Part shown: positions 15,738 through 24,189 of the stretch, piece by piece
Numbering within the stretch: the stretch's first letter is position 1
How the letters are laid out: each line of letters opens with the position of its first letter
Assembly: GCA_044375975.1 (NCBI GenBank)
Contig: JBILLQ010000025.1
Span: forward strand, 1 to 40,256
Source: UBA5018 sp044375975
GTDB lineage: Bacteria; Cyanobacteriota; Cyanobacteriia; PCC-6307; Cyanobiaceae
Direction of reading: 5' to 3'
Length of the DNA: 40,256 bases
Notes under the pieces: generated by a model
What the model saw: the letters and a program-made list of their open reading frames with translations, nothing else
Told to the model about the DNA's origin: nothing
Databases searched by the model: none
Translations under genes and position numbers: made by a program

Positions 15738-16905
15738 AAGCGGACCTAAAGGCAGGCAATTCGCCCTCGAATAGGTTTAGCAACAAATCCACATTTTCTG
15801 GCTGGCTGTTGTAGCCCATCAAGCCGATACGCCATACCTTGCCGGCCAAGCTGCCCAGGCCACCACCCACTTCAATGCCGTGCTTATTGAGCAGGTGCAG
15901 GCTGAAGGCCTTGCCATCCACCCCCTCGGGGATGCGCACGGTGGTCAAGGTGGGCAGGCGCAGCTGTTCGGGCACATGCAACTCCAGACCGAGAGATTCC
16001 AGGCCCGCCCATAGCCGCTCGGCATTGGCGCGATGGCGCGCCCAGGAGGCCTCCAGCCCCTCTTCCGCCAGCAGGCGCAGGGCCTCGCGGATGCCGAAAT
16101 TCATGTTCACCGGGGCGGTGTGGTGGTACACCCGATCGCTGCCCCAGTACTGATTCAGCAGGGTGACATCTAAATACCAGTTGGGCACTTTGCCCTGGCG
16201 GGCCATCATTTTGGCCTCGGCCCGCGCACCCATCGAAAAAGGGCCTAAGCCCGGCGGGCAGCTGAGTGCTTTTTGGCTACAGCTATAGGCCAAATCAACC
16301 TTCCATTCATCCAAGTACAGCGGTACAGCCCCCAGGGAGGTGACGGTATCCAGCAGCAACAGGCAGTCGTAGCGACGGCAAAGTTCGCCAATCCCCTGCA
16401 TCGGCTGGCAGACACCGGTGGAGGTTTCGGCATGCACCATCGCCAAAATCGCTGGCCGGTGGGTGGCCAGGGCCGCCTCCAGCTCTTCGAGGGAGAAGGC
16501 CTCGCCCCAAGGGCGCTCAATGGTTACCACCTCAGCCCGGTAGCGGCCGGCCATGTCGGCCAAGCGCAGGCCGAAATAGCCCTTAACAGCCACCAGCACC
16601 TTGTCGCCCGGCTCGATCGTGTTGGCCAGGGTGGCCTCCATGGCGGCACTGCCGGTGCCGCTCATCGGAATCGTGAGCCGGTTATCGGTTTGCCACGTGT
16701 AACGCAGCAGCTCCTGCACCTCCCCCATCAACTCCACATAGAGCGGATCGAGGTGCCCGATCGGCATCCGCGCCAGAGCTTCCAGCACGGTGGGATGGGC
16801 GTTGGAAGGACCTGGACCGAGCAGCAGGCGAACGGGGGTGGCGATCGGATCCAGCCGGCGGCGATGCGTGCTGGAAACGGGGGGCAGCGGCTGGAGCTGG
16901 GTCAA
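15709..16905 (-). CDS. Alanine-glyoxylate / serine-pyruvate-type aminotransferase
   Basis: A 398-aa class V PLP aminotransferase. Landmarks: LLLGPGPSNAHPTVLEA (28-44), MSGTGSAAMEA (81-91), HAETSTGV (158-165), LLLDTVTSLGAVP (183-195), and the PLP Lys212 in SCSQKALSCPPGLG. The HTAPVNMNFGIREALRLL segment and the late KVWRIGLMGYNS also fit. In cyanobacteria this enzyme transaminates glyoxylate from photorespiration to glycine, using alanine or serine as donor; the exact donor cannot be told. It lies 55 bp downstream of apcF on the same strand and may be in its transcript. The 3' end overlaps tadA by 29 bp. Confidence 0.92.
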   Translation of the reverse strand: MTQLQPLPPVSSTHRRRLDPIATPVRLLLGPGPSNAHPTVLEALARMPIGHLDPLYVELMGEVQELLRYTWQTDNRLTIPMSGTGSAAMEATLANTIEPGDKVLVAVKGYFGLRLADMAGRYRAEVVTIERPWGEAFSLEELEAALATHRPAILAMVHAETSTGVCQPMQGIGELCRRYDCLLLLDTVTSLGAVPLYLDEWKVDLAYSCSQKALSCPPGLGPFSMGARAEAKMMARQGKVPNWYLDVTLLNQYWGSDRVYHHTAPVNMNFGIREALRLLAEEGLEASWARHRANAERLWAGLESLGLELHVPEQLRLPTLTTVRIPEGVDGKAFSLHLLNKHGIEVGGGLGSLAGKVWRIGLMGYNSQPENVDLLLNLFEGELPAFRSASSKSVPVAA

Positions 16906-16960
16906 GGAGGGAGCTGGGGGTTAAATGGGAGCCTAAGGACGCGCGCTTAGCGCCGCGGCC

Positions 16961-17479
16961 TCAGCGGGCCCTTACGTTCGAGGCGGCAAGACCGCGGCAG
17001 AGGTGCTCGAAGGGCAAGCGCACGACATTGGTGTCGGTGATGTTCACCTTGGCCAGCTGCTCGCAGACCACCTCGGCCAGCAGGGCGATGCTGCGCACCG
17101 TCGGACCGGTGGGCACCCCCAGACTTTTGTAGGTGTCGTCGAGGCCGTTGAGCACCCGCTCGTTGAGGATGGTGAAGTCGCCGGCGATCAGGGCGTAGCT
17201 GGCGTAGCGCAGGAAGTAATCCATGTCCCGCAGGCAGGCCGACAGCCGCCGGGTGGTGTAGGCGTTGCCACCGGGAAGGATCAGCTCGGGATCCTCCAAC
17301 CACAGGCGCTGGGCGGCCTCGCGCACGATGTCTGCGGCCTGGGCATTGATCAGCTCCACGGCGGCCAAACGAATGCCGGCCTCCGAAAAATAGGTGGCGA
17401 TGTTATCGATCGCATCCCGATCCAGATGGCGGCCCAACTGGTCGTAGCGGCCGATCAGACCGGTGATGGCATCGCGCAT
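16961..17479 (-). CDS. apcF: Allophycocyanin beta-18 subunit of the phycobilisome core
   Basis: A 172-aa phycobiliprotein. The chromophore-binding Cys82 is in SACLRDMDYFLRYA, and the usual methylated Asn72 is in PGGNAYTTRR. The start MRDAITGLIGRYD and the RLWLEDPELILPGGNAYTT segment match the ApcF minor beta subunit better than ApcB, which has the IRPGGNMYTTRR-type sequence. ApcF replaces one ApcB in the core trimer and helps pass energy to the terminal emitter. The frame extends 13 codons upstream to 17518, but family starts support 17479. It is divergent from glnA, with 238 bp between starts, and followed by the aminotransferase. Confidence 0.88.
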   Translation of the reverse strand: MRDAITGLIGRYDQLGRHLDRDAIDNIATYFSEAGIRLAAVELINAQAADIVREAAQRLWLEDPELILPGGNAYTTRRLSACLRDMDYFLRYASYALIAGDFTILNERVLNGLDDTYKSLGVPTGPTVRSIALLAEVVCEQLAKVNITDTNVVRLPFEHLCRGLAASNVRAR

Positions 17480-17634
17480 GGCTGGTGGGGGTGGCGCACC
17501 TGAATTTGAAGCTAGCACTTGTGCAACGGCAGAACCCAGGCTGGGGCGGCGATCTGGCGAATTTGACAGAAACGGTTACGCAAGCGCTCCACCCAGAAAG
17601 GGGCGCGCAAGGGGGCAGGGGCAATTGATTTTTG

Positions 17635-17676
17635 GTTACGGTTGATACAAAAGGGCTGGAGATGGCTGTTTACTTT
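17635..17676 (+). promoter_or_regulatory. NtcA-activated class II promoter of glnA
   Basis: GTT-N8-TAC at 17635-17648 (gttacggttgatac) matches the NtcA site GTA-N8-TAC at five of six positions and keeps the GT-N10-AC core. A TAN3T -10 box (tacttt, 17671-17676) follows after 22 bp, the spacing known for NtcA-activated promoters, and no -35 box is needed. This predicts nitrogen-control activation of glnA, 2-oxoglutarate dependent. Confidence 0.8.
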
Positions 17677-17717
17677 CCAGACCAACTGCCACGCTGGCGG
17701 ACCACCCAATTCAATTT

Positions 17718-19136
17718 ATGGCGAAAACAGCCCAGGATGTCTTGCGTCAAATCAAAGACGAAGGCATTGAGCTGATCGACCTCAAGTTCATCGATCTGCA
17801 CGGCAAGTGGCAACACCTGACTGTCTGCAACGATCTGATCGACGAGGACGCCTTTTCCAGCGGCGTTGCCTTCGACGGCTCTTCTATCCGTGGCTGGAAG
17901 GCGATCAATGAATCGGACATGTGCATGCTGCCCGATCCGAACACAGCCTGGATTGATCCTTTTTATAGCCACAAAACCCTCAGCCTGATCTGCTCGATCC
18001 AGGAGCCCCGCAGCGGCCAGCCCTATGGCCGCTGCCCCCGGGCCCTGGCCCAGAAGGCGCTCGATTACCTGGCCTCCACCGGCATCGCCGACACCGCCTA
18101 CTTCGGGCCCGAGCCTGAATTCTTTATCTTCGACGACGTACGTTATACCTCCAGCAACGGCACTAGTTTTTACAGTGTCGATTCGATTGAAGCCCCATGG
18201 AACAATGCTCGCCTGGAGGAAGGCGGCAACCTGGCCTACAAAATCCAGCTCAAGGAGGGCTATTTCCCAGTAGCTCCTAATGACACCCTCCAGGACATGC
18301 GCAGCGAAATGCTGCTGGTCATGGCCAGCCTCGGGGTGCCAATCGAGAAGCAACACCACGAAGTTGCCACCGCCCAACACGAGTTGGGCATGAAATTTGC
18401 CGAGCTAATCAGCGCGGCAGACAACGTGATGATCTACAAATATGTAGTGCGCAACATCGCCAGAAAATATGGCAAGTCGGCCACCTTCATGCCCAAGCCA
18501 ATTTTTGGCGATAACGGCAGTGGCATGCACGTGCACCAGAGCCTCTGGAAGGGTGGTCAGCCGCTTTTCTTTGGCGAAGGCACCTACGCCAACCTTTCCC
18601 AAACCGCCCGCTGGTACATCGGCGGCCTGCTCAAGCACGCCCCCAGCTTCCTGGCCTTCACCAACCCCACCACCAACAGCTACAAGCGGCTGGTGCCTGG
18701 CTTTGAAGCGCCCGTGAACCTGGTGTACTCCCAGGGCAACCGCTCCGCCGCCGTGCGCATTCCGCTCACCGGCCCCAGTCCGAAGGCCAAGCGGCTGGAA
18801 TTCCGCTCCGGCGATGCCCTCTCCAACCCCTACCTGGGTTTTGCGGCGATGTTGATGGCCGGCTTGGACGGCATCAAAAACCAGATCGATCCCGGTGATG
18901 GCACCGATGTGGATCTGTTTGAGCTCTCGGCAGAGGAACTGGCCCAAATCTCCACTGTGCCCGCCTCACTTAATGGCTCCCTGGAGGCTCTCGACGCCGA
19001 CAAGGACTATCTGTTGGCTGGGGGAGTGTTCAGCGAAGATTTTATTAATAATTGGATCTCGATGAAGTACGAGGAAGTGCAGCAGCTGCGCCAGCGCCCC
19101 CATCCCCATGAATTCGTGATGTACTACGACGCCTGA
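17718..19136 (+). CDS. glnA: Type I glutamine synthetase
   Basis: A 472-aa GSI-type enzyme that makes glutamine from glutamate, ammonia and ATP, the entry point of nitrogen. Diagnostic stretches: FDGSSIRGWKAINESDM near residue 52, the metal-binding FGPEPEFF, NGSGMHVHQSLW, NPTTNSYKRLVPGFEAPVN, and the C-terminal PHPHEFVMYYD. Residue 401 in VDLFELSAEE is Phe where enterobacterial GS has the adenylylated Tyr (LYDLPPEE), so control by adenylylation is not expected. This fits cyanobacteria, which use GS-inactivating factors IF7/IF17; none is seen here. Transcription probably starts from the NtcA-type promoter just upstream and ends at the hairpin at 19182. Confidence 0.97.
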   Translation: MAKTAQDVLRQIKDEGIELIDLKFIDLHGKWQHLTVCNDLIDEDAFSSGVAFDGSSIRGWKAINESDMCMLPDPNTAWIDPFYSHKTLSLICSIQEPRSGQPYGRCPRALAQKALDYLASTGIADTAYFGPEPEFFIFDDVRYTSSNGTSFYSVDSIEAPWNNARLEEGGNLAYKIQLKEGYFPVAPNDTLQDMRSEMLLVMASLGVPIEKQHHEVATAQHELGMKFAELISAADNVMIYKYVVRNIARKYGKSATFMPKPIFGDNGSGMHVHQSLWKGGQPLFFGEGTYANLSQTARWYIGGLLKHAPSFLAFTNPTTNSYKRLVPGFEAPVNLVYSQGNRSAAVRIPLTGPSPKAKRLEFRSGDALSNPYLGFAAMLMAGLDGIKNQIDPGDGTDVDLFELSAEELAQISTVPASLNGSLEALDADKDYLLAGGVFSEDFINNWISMKYEEVQQLRQRPHPHEFVMYYDA

Positions 19137-19181
19137 TCTGCAGCAATACGACATCTAATTTTACGACACTTCATCTGCAGT

Positions 19182-19225
19182 AAATGGCCATTCCTTCGCT
19201 CTGGCGATCGGAATGGCCATTTTTT
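19182..19225 (+). terminator. Rho-independent terminator of glnA
   Basis: A perfect 13-bp inverted repeat, aaatggccattcc (19182-19194) and ggaatggccattt (19210-19222), is followed by a T-run to 19225. The loop is 15 nt. It begins 45 bp after the glnA stop. Confidence 0.9.
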
Positions 19226-19308
19226 AGTGTGGCCTTTGATTACTCTAAAAAGAACTAATACGCCTTTAATTAGTCCAAAAATAACCAGCAATCCTTTGGT
19301 GGCGTAAT

Positions 19309-19566
19309 TTAGGCACCAAACTCCGAGGCGCGAAGCTGGGCGATGGCGCTGTCGTGCAAATGTTTGGCCCTGGCCTGGCGCAGGGCCCAAGCCCGCATTT
19401 GATGGCTGGCATCGCCTGCTGGATTTAGATCGTGGTGGCGGCTGATCTGGGCCAGCGAAGCTGCCCAGAGGCGATTTTGGCGCTGGTGCTGTCTTGCCCA
19501 ACTGGTGAACACGCGCTCGGGCCCGGCCTGGCGGGCGGCGTTGGCGGGCAGGGGGATCATGGTCAT
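19309..19566 (-). CDS. Small unrecognised protein, 85 aa
   Basis: MTMIPLPANAARQAG followed by an Arg/Gln/His/Ala-rich helical sequence (FTSWARQHQRQNRLWAASL, then MRAWALRQARAKHLHDSA). It is basic, with no membrane segment or signal peptide. GAGGAAA lies about 8 bp before the ATG at 19566, a good ribosome site that fixes the start downstream of a 14-bp tandem array. I do not recognise a family; the composition could suit a small nucleic-acid-binding or adaptor protein, but nothing proves it. Convergent with glnA and divergent from the methyltransferase at 19841. Confidence 0.6.
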   Translation of the reverse strand: MTMIPLPANAARQAGPERVFTSWARQHQRQNRLWAASLAQISRHHDLNPAGDASHQMRAWALRQARAKHLHDSAIAQLRASEFGA

Positions 19567-19584
19567 GGCGGCTTTCCTCGTGGC

Positions 19585-19654
19585 AATTGGAGTCGATCGA
19601 TTGGAGTCGGATGATTGGAGTCGGATGATTGGAGTCGGATGATTGGAGTCGGAT
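19585..19654. repeat. 14-bp tandem array, five units
   Basis: Units gattggagtcggat at 19599, 19613, 19627 and 19641, three of them following each other without change, with a variant first unit at 19585. The array lies 19 bp upstream of the 85-aa gene start, in its probable promoter/leader. There are no spacers, so it is not CRISPR. Confidence 0.92.
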
Positions 19655-19840
19655 GATGCATTCAGCCTCAACGCATTCTGCGCATTCGGCCTCTATGCAC
19701 TTATCCTGGCGCCCTTTGGTAGCCGTTGCTACTAAAAACAGGCGGTCGTGACATTTCTTTATCTGGGGCTGGCGGGTCGCAGCTGCTGGCCCGATCCGCT
19801 GGAATGGGTATCAGTTATGAAGCCATCTCGGCCAGTCGCC

Positions 19841-20899
19841 ATGCCCGATCAGCTCACCAAGCTGGCTTACCAGACACTCCAGCAGGGAAAAGGGCTGTTC
19901 GGTCTGGCTCATAAAGAGATGAGCAGCCGCCTGATGGGCCTGCTGGCGCCCGACGGGGCCCCCAAGACCGTGCCGGTGGACCCCCAGCTGATGGGCCGCT
20001 TGAAAACCAGCATGGATGCTTTGGGTGAGCTGGATTGGCAGGAGGCCGAGCAGGGGCTCTATCCGGCTGGGCTGCTGTTCGATGCCCCTTGGCTGGACTG
20101 GGCCAGCCGCTATCCCCTGGTCTGGCTGGACATGCCCAGCACCTGGAACCGCCGCCAGCAGCGCAATGTGCGCGACTTACCCCAGGATGTGGAGCCGGCT
20201 GCCTACCCGGACTACTACCTGCAGAACTTCCATCACCAGACCGATGGCTACCTGAGTGATCACTCGGCCTCCCTCTACGACCTGCAGGTGGAATTGCTGT
20301 TCAACGGCAACGCCGATCCGATGCGCCGCCGCCTGCTGGCGCCGCTGCTGCGCGGTCTGCGCCAGTTTGCCGATCGCCCCGCCACCGGGATTCGAGTGCT
20401 GGATGTGGCCACCGGTACCGGCCGTACTATGCATCAAATCCGCAGTGCTCTGCCTAAGGCCCAGCTGGTGGGGGTCGATCTTTCCACCGCCTACCTGCGC
20501 CAGGCCAATCGCTGGCTGAACGATCTTTCGCCAGGGCTCTGCCAACTGGTGCAGGCCAACGCCGAAAACATGCCCCTGGCCGACGGCTCTTTCCAGGCGG
20601 TCAGTTGTGTGTTTCTGCTGCATGAGCTACCTGCAGCCGCCCGGCAGAACGTGATCAACGACTGCTGGCGAGTGTTGGAACCAGGTGGCGTGATCGTGTT
20701 GATCGACTCGATCCAATTGGCCGATTCACCCGATTTCTCGCCGATCATGGAGAATTTTCGGCGGGTATTCCACGAGCCCTATTACCGCGATTACATCTCC
20801 GATTCCATTGAAGGGCGGCTAAGTGAAGCGGGTTTCGAGGCGATCACCGCCGAAACCCACTTCATGGCCCGGGTCTGGTCGGCCCGCAAGCCGGCCTAA
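19841..20899 (+). CDS. Cyanobacterial class I SAM-dependent methyltransferase
   Basis: A 352-aa protein from ATG 19841 (MPDQLTKLAYQTLQQGK). The N-terminal 170 residues (FDAPWLDWASRYPLVWLDMP, NVRDLPQDVEP, YYLQNFHHQTDGYLSDHSA) appear specific to a cyanobacterial/plastid-type methyltransferase group. The C-terminal half holds the SAM fold: VLDVATGTGRTMHQI (motif I), VGVDLS, NAENMPLADGSFQAVSCVF and RVLEPGGVIVLIDS. Substrate unknown. In-frame ATG 19817 and further upstream codons are possible starts, but family recall favours 19841. GC-rich like the chromosome. It converges on glgB with only 12 bp between stop codons. Confidence 0.85.
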   Translation: MPDQLTKLAYQTLQQGKGLFGLAHKEMSSRLMGLLAPDGAPKTVPVDPQLMGRLKTSMDALGELDWQEAEQGLYPAGLLFDAPWLDWASRYPLVWLDMPSTWNRRQQRNVRDLPQDVEPAAYPDYYLQNFHHQTDGYLSDHSASLYDLQVELLFNGNADPMRRRLLAPLLRGLRQFADRPATGIRVLDVATGTGRTMHQIRSALPKAQLVGVDLSTAYLRQANRWLNDLSPGLCQLVQANAENMPLADGSFQAVSCVFLLHELPAAARQNVINDCWRVLEPGGVIVLIDSIQLADSPDFSPIMENFRRVFHEPYYRDYISDSIEGRLSEAGFEAITAETHFMARVWSARKPA

Positions 20900-20918
20900 C
20901 AGCTCTGGCCGTTAGGCC
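20893..20918. terminator. Bidirectional hairpin across two convergent stop codons
   Basis: ggcctaac (20893-20900) and gttaggcc (20911-20918) form a perfect 8-bp stem with a 10-nt loop. The TAA of the methyltransferase (20897-20899) and of glgB (20912-20914, reverse) both lie in the stem. There is no T-run, so termination strength is uncertain. Confidence 0.55.
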
Positions 20919-23248
20919 AGCTCGTCGCTATCCGCGGCCGGCAACAGCTTGCTGCGGGACTGATCCCTTTTCAACACGAGCAAGGAGAGGGGTGGTAGGC
21001 AGAGATCCAGGGACTGCTCGTAGCCATGAATGCGCCAGGCATCGGTGAACTTGCCACCAAGATTGCCAAAATTACTACCGCCATAGCGCTCGGCGTCGGT
21101 GTTGAACACCTCGGCGTAGAAGCCATCCATGGGTACGCCAACTCGGTAATGGGAATGACTTTGAGGGGTAAAGTTGGCCACCACCACCAGCCAGCTGCCG
21201 GTGGCACTTTCCCGGCGCATGAAACTGATCACTGAGTGACGGTTGTCACCACAATCAATCCACTGGAAACCATACTGATCAAAGTCGTCGCGCCAGAGGG
21301 CCGACTCCGCTTTGTAGAATGCATTCAGTTCATCTACCAGGCACTGTAGCTGCCTATGGGGCTGGTGCTGAAGCAGCTCCCACTGCAGATCACCCCAGAC
21401 ATTCCACTCAGAGCGCTGGCCAAACTCCATACCCATAAAAATAGTCTTTTTGCCGGGATGGGTCCACATATACGCCAACAATGCACGAACATTAGCAAAT
21501 TTTTGCCAATCATCTCCCGGCATCTTGTGCAGCAAACTGCTCTTGCCATGCACTACTTCATCATGGCTAAGAGCGAGCATGAAGCTCTCAGTGTAGGCGT
21601 ACCAGATGGAGAAGGTTACATTGTTTTGGTGGAATTGGCGGAACCAGGGATCAAGTTCAAAGTAATCCAGCATATCGTGCATCCAGCCCATGTTCCACTT
21701 CAAATTAAATCCCAGCCCGCCCATGTTGGTGGGCTGGGTAACCATGGGCCAGGTGGTGGATTCCTCGGCGATTGACAGGGCGCCAGGGAAGTGCTGAAAC
21801 AGCACGTGGTTGGCCTGCTGCAAAAACTTAACGGCCTCTAAATTCTCTCGCCCGCCATGTTCGTTGGCGAGCCATTCCCCGTCTGGGCGCAGGTAATCGC
21901 GATAGAGCATGGAGGCCACCGCATCCACCCGGATGCCATCAATATGAAATTGCTCGAACCAATACACCAGATTCGCAACCAGGAAATTGCGCACCTCATT
22001 GCGACTGTAGTTAAAGATCAGCGTGCCCCACTCCTTGTGTTCGCCAATGCGGGGATCGGCATGTTCGTAGAGGTGAGCGCCATCGAAGAAAGCCAGGCCA
22101 TGGGCATCCTTGGGAAAGTGACCCGGCACCCAGTCGAGAATCACGCCAATGCCTGCGGCGTGGCAGCGATCTACGAAGTTGCGGAATTCATCTGGACTGC
22201 CAAAGCGACTGGTGGGGGCATACCAGCCCGTTACCTGATAACCCCAGGAACCATCAAAGGGATGCTCCGAGATCGGCATCAGCTCGATGTGGGTGAAACC
22301 GCGGGCCTTTACATAGGGGATCACCCGATCGGCCAGTTCCGGATAGGTGAGCAGTCGGGCACCCGGCTTGAGATCGGCGGCGGGCACCGGCGCTCTGGCC
22401 GTGCCATCGGCTTCCAGATAGGGCTGGTTGGCACTGCCATGCATCCAGCTGCCCAGATGCATCTCATACACCGAGATCGGCTGATCCAGCGGATTGGCGC
22501 TATCGCGTTGCTGCATCCAGGCGCCATCGGTCCAGGCATAGCCGCCCAGGGGCTCCACGATCGAACCATTGGCTGGCCGCACCTCGTGGCGGAAGCCGTA
22601 GGGATCAGCCTTCTGATAGCAGTGGCCGGCCTGGGTGCGGATCTCGTACTTGTAAATCTCACCCGCCTTCAGGCCGGGGATGAACAGCTCCCAGCAGCCC
22701 CCCAGCCGACTCTGCATCGGGTGATGGCGGCCATCCCAGCCGTTGAAGTTGCCGATAACGGCCACGCTGCGGGCATTGGGGGCCCAGAGGCAAAAGCACA
22801 CCCCCTCGATGCCACCCCGCCTGCTGAGGTGGGCGCCCATCCGCTGCCAGATGTGGTGATGGTTGCCCTCGGCGAACAGATGGCGATCCATCTCGCCCAT
22901 CCACTCATCCCGGAAGGCCCAGGGGTCGTGGGCCTCGTGTTCGATGCCGCCCCGCGACACCCTCACCCGATAGCTGTTGCCCGGGTTGATCGGCAGTTCG
23001 GTTTCAAAAATCCAGCGGTGATGGGGATTGGTCAGGGGGATCGGCTCCCCCGCCACCAGGCCATGGGCGCCGCCCAGGTCGCCCGCCAGCAACAGATCCA
23101 CCCGATCGGCCTCTGGCATCCAGACGCGCACCACCCAATTGCCGTTGTCGAGGGCTTGGGGGCCGAGCAGCGCGAAGGGGTGATCGTGACGACATTCCTC
23201 CAGACGCCGGCTGTCGTCCACCATCCAGTCGAGGCTGATCGGAGCCAT
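20912..23248 (-). CDS. glgB: 1,4-alpha-glucan branching enzyme
   Basis: A 778-aa GH13 enzyme that makes alpha-1,6 branches in glycogen. The N-terminal region has two CBM48-like parts (HPFALLGPQ; then VCFCLWAPNARSVAVIGNF with NGWDGRHHPMQ). The catalytic barrel shows DWVPGHFPKD, the nucleophile Asp442 in GIRVDAVASMLYRDY, the acid/base Glu in SIAEESTTWP, and ALSHDEVVHGK. The C-terminal beta domain ends at LLVLKRDQ. The start ATG at 23248 (MAPISLDWMVDDSRR) fits the family; the frame runs 18 codons further but that leader is Arg-rich and implausible. Convergent with the methyltransferase. Large antisense frames over it are shadows. Confidence 0.96.
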   Translation of the reverse strand: MAPISLDWMVDDSRRLEECRHDHPFALLGPQALDNGNWVVRVWMPEADRVDLLLAGDLGGAHGLVAGEPIPLTNPHHRWIFETELPINPGNSYRVRVSRGGIEHEAHDPWAFRDEWMGEMDRHLFAEGNHHHIWQRMGAHLSRRGGIEGVCFCLWAPNARSVAVIGNFNGWDGRHHPMQSRLGGCWELFIPGLKAGEIYKYEIRTQAGHCYQKADPYGFRHEVRPANGSIVEPLGGYAWTDGAWMQQRDSANPLDQPISVYEMHLGSWMHGSANQPYLEADGTARAPVPAADLKPGARLLTYPELADRVIPYVKARGFTHIELMPISEHPFDGSWGYQVTGWYAPTSRFGSPDEFRNFVDRCHAAGIGVILDWVPGHFPKDAHGLAFFDGAHLYEHADPRIGEHKEWGTLIFNYSRNEVRNFLVANLVYWFEQFHIDGIRVDAVASMLYRDYLRPDGEWLANEHGGRENLEAVKFLQQANHVLFQHFPGALSIAEESTTWPMVTQPTNMGGLGFNLKWNMGWMHDMLDYFELDPWFRQFHQNNVTFSIWYAYTESFMLALSHDEVVHGKSSLLHKMPGDDWQKFANVRALLAYMWTHPGKKTIFMGMEFGQRSEWNVWGDLQWELLQHQPHRQLQCLVDELNAFYKAESALWRDDFDQYGFQWIDCGDNRHSVISFMRRESATGSWLVVVANFTPQSHSHYRVGVPMDGFYAEVFNTDAERYGGSNFGNLGGKFTDAWRIHGYEQSLDLCLPPLSLLVLKRDQSRSKLLPAADSDELA

Positions 23249-23378
23249 GGAGCACTGTCTGCGGCGCCGTGAGCTTAGGCGCCTCCCAGGTGTCCGGGCC
23301 ACTCGGCTGGCGGCCCAGATCCCCCAATCAAGGCTTTGGTGGGGGGTCTGGGCCCACCTTCAGCAGATTTAATTCAAA

Positions 23379-24167
23379 TTAGCTGCCACTGCGCAGAGGA
23401 TTTGGGTCGATGGGGAAGTCGATGCCGGTGATCAGATTGTTGGCATCGAGGATTACAAACAGGTTGTCGGTGAGCCTGTTGAATTCGGTCTGCACCAGCA
23501 CCAGGCGCTGATCCGGGTTCTCAGCTGCCTCCACCAGCCGCTTCACCTGGATGAAGTTGCCAGTGCTTCGCTGCAGGCGCTGCCACTTGGCCTGTAGCGA
23601 GGCGGCGCCCACCTCCTTCTGCATGGCAGGGCTGAAAAAGCTGCGGGCGCTCACGTATTGGCCCTGGCTGATGGCGTTCATGAATTGAGCCACCACCTTG
23701 CTTGGAGCCTGGTCGGTCTTGTCGATGTAAAAGCCGCTCAACTGCCCTTTGGGGTTGAGCATGATGAATAGATCTTGCCTGCCAGCAGCGGTAACCACCG
23801 CAGCCTCCACCGTGGTGGTTTGGATGCCGCTCTGAACGCTGAGCAGTTTCCAGCTCAGCAAGCGGGCACGCTTGGCCATGGTGGCAGCCACCATTGCTGG
23901 GCTACTTACCTGTTGCAACTCAGGCGCGAACTGGCCAAAGCGGGCATTGGCATCTCGATTCCGCTCGGCCTTGAGGATCTCGTTGGCGGCGGCACGGGCC
24001 TGGTCAATGCTCAGGGCCGGCTGGCTGGTGACCGGCGCAGCCCCACTCGCCTGAGCGAGCAAATTTGGCTGGGCTCGCACCGGCAGCAAGCAGGGGCCCG
24101 CCAGGCTGGCGCCCGCCAGAGCCAAAAGGGTGGCCAGAGCAAAGGCCTTATCGGCGGGGCGCTGCAT
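23379..24167 (-). CDS. Secreted protein with tandem DUF3887-like domains
   Basis: A 262-aa protein with an N-terminal signal-like hydrophobic stretch (FALATLLALAGASLAGPCLL, with a Cys that might be a lipobox). Two similar halves follow. Each has a helical ARAAANEILKAERNRDANAR or VVAQFMNAISQGQYVSARS unit, a PEL/PAM segment, a VQSG-type strand and an ending like LFIMLNPKGQLSGFYI (first) or LFVILDANNLITGIDF (second). This is the DUF3887 pattern (a small cystatin-like fold) in duplicate. Function unknown; it probably acts in the periplasm or outer cell envelope. It is followed by glgB about 130 bp downstream on the same strand. Confidence 0.72.
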   Translation of the reverse strand: MQRPADKAFALATLLALAGASLAGPCLLPVRAQPNLLAQASGAAPVTSQPALSIDQARAAANEILKAERNRDANARFGQFAPELQQVSSPAMVAATMAKRARLLSWKLLSVQSGIQTTTVEAAVVTAAGRQDLFIMLNPKGQLSGFYIDKTDQAPSKVVAQFMNAISQGQYVSARSFFSPAMQKEVGAASLQAKWQRLQRSTGNFIQVKRLVEAAENPDQRLVLVQTEFNRLTDNLFVILDANNLITGIDFPIDPNPLRSGS

Positions 24168-24189
24168 TGGCTGGGCGGAAACTGTTGGC

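Noticed and set aside
19585..19654. CRISPR array
   Set aside because: Units are only 14 bp and directly adjacent, with no spacers and no cas genes nearby.
21857..23272. 471-codon plus-strand frame
   Set aside because: Shadow of glgB, which has all GH13 catalytic motifs on the minus strand.
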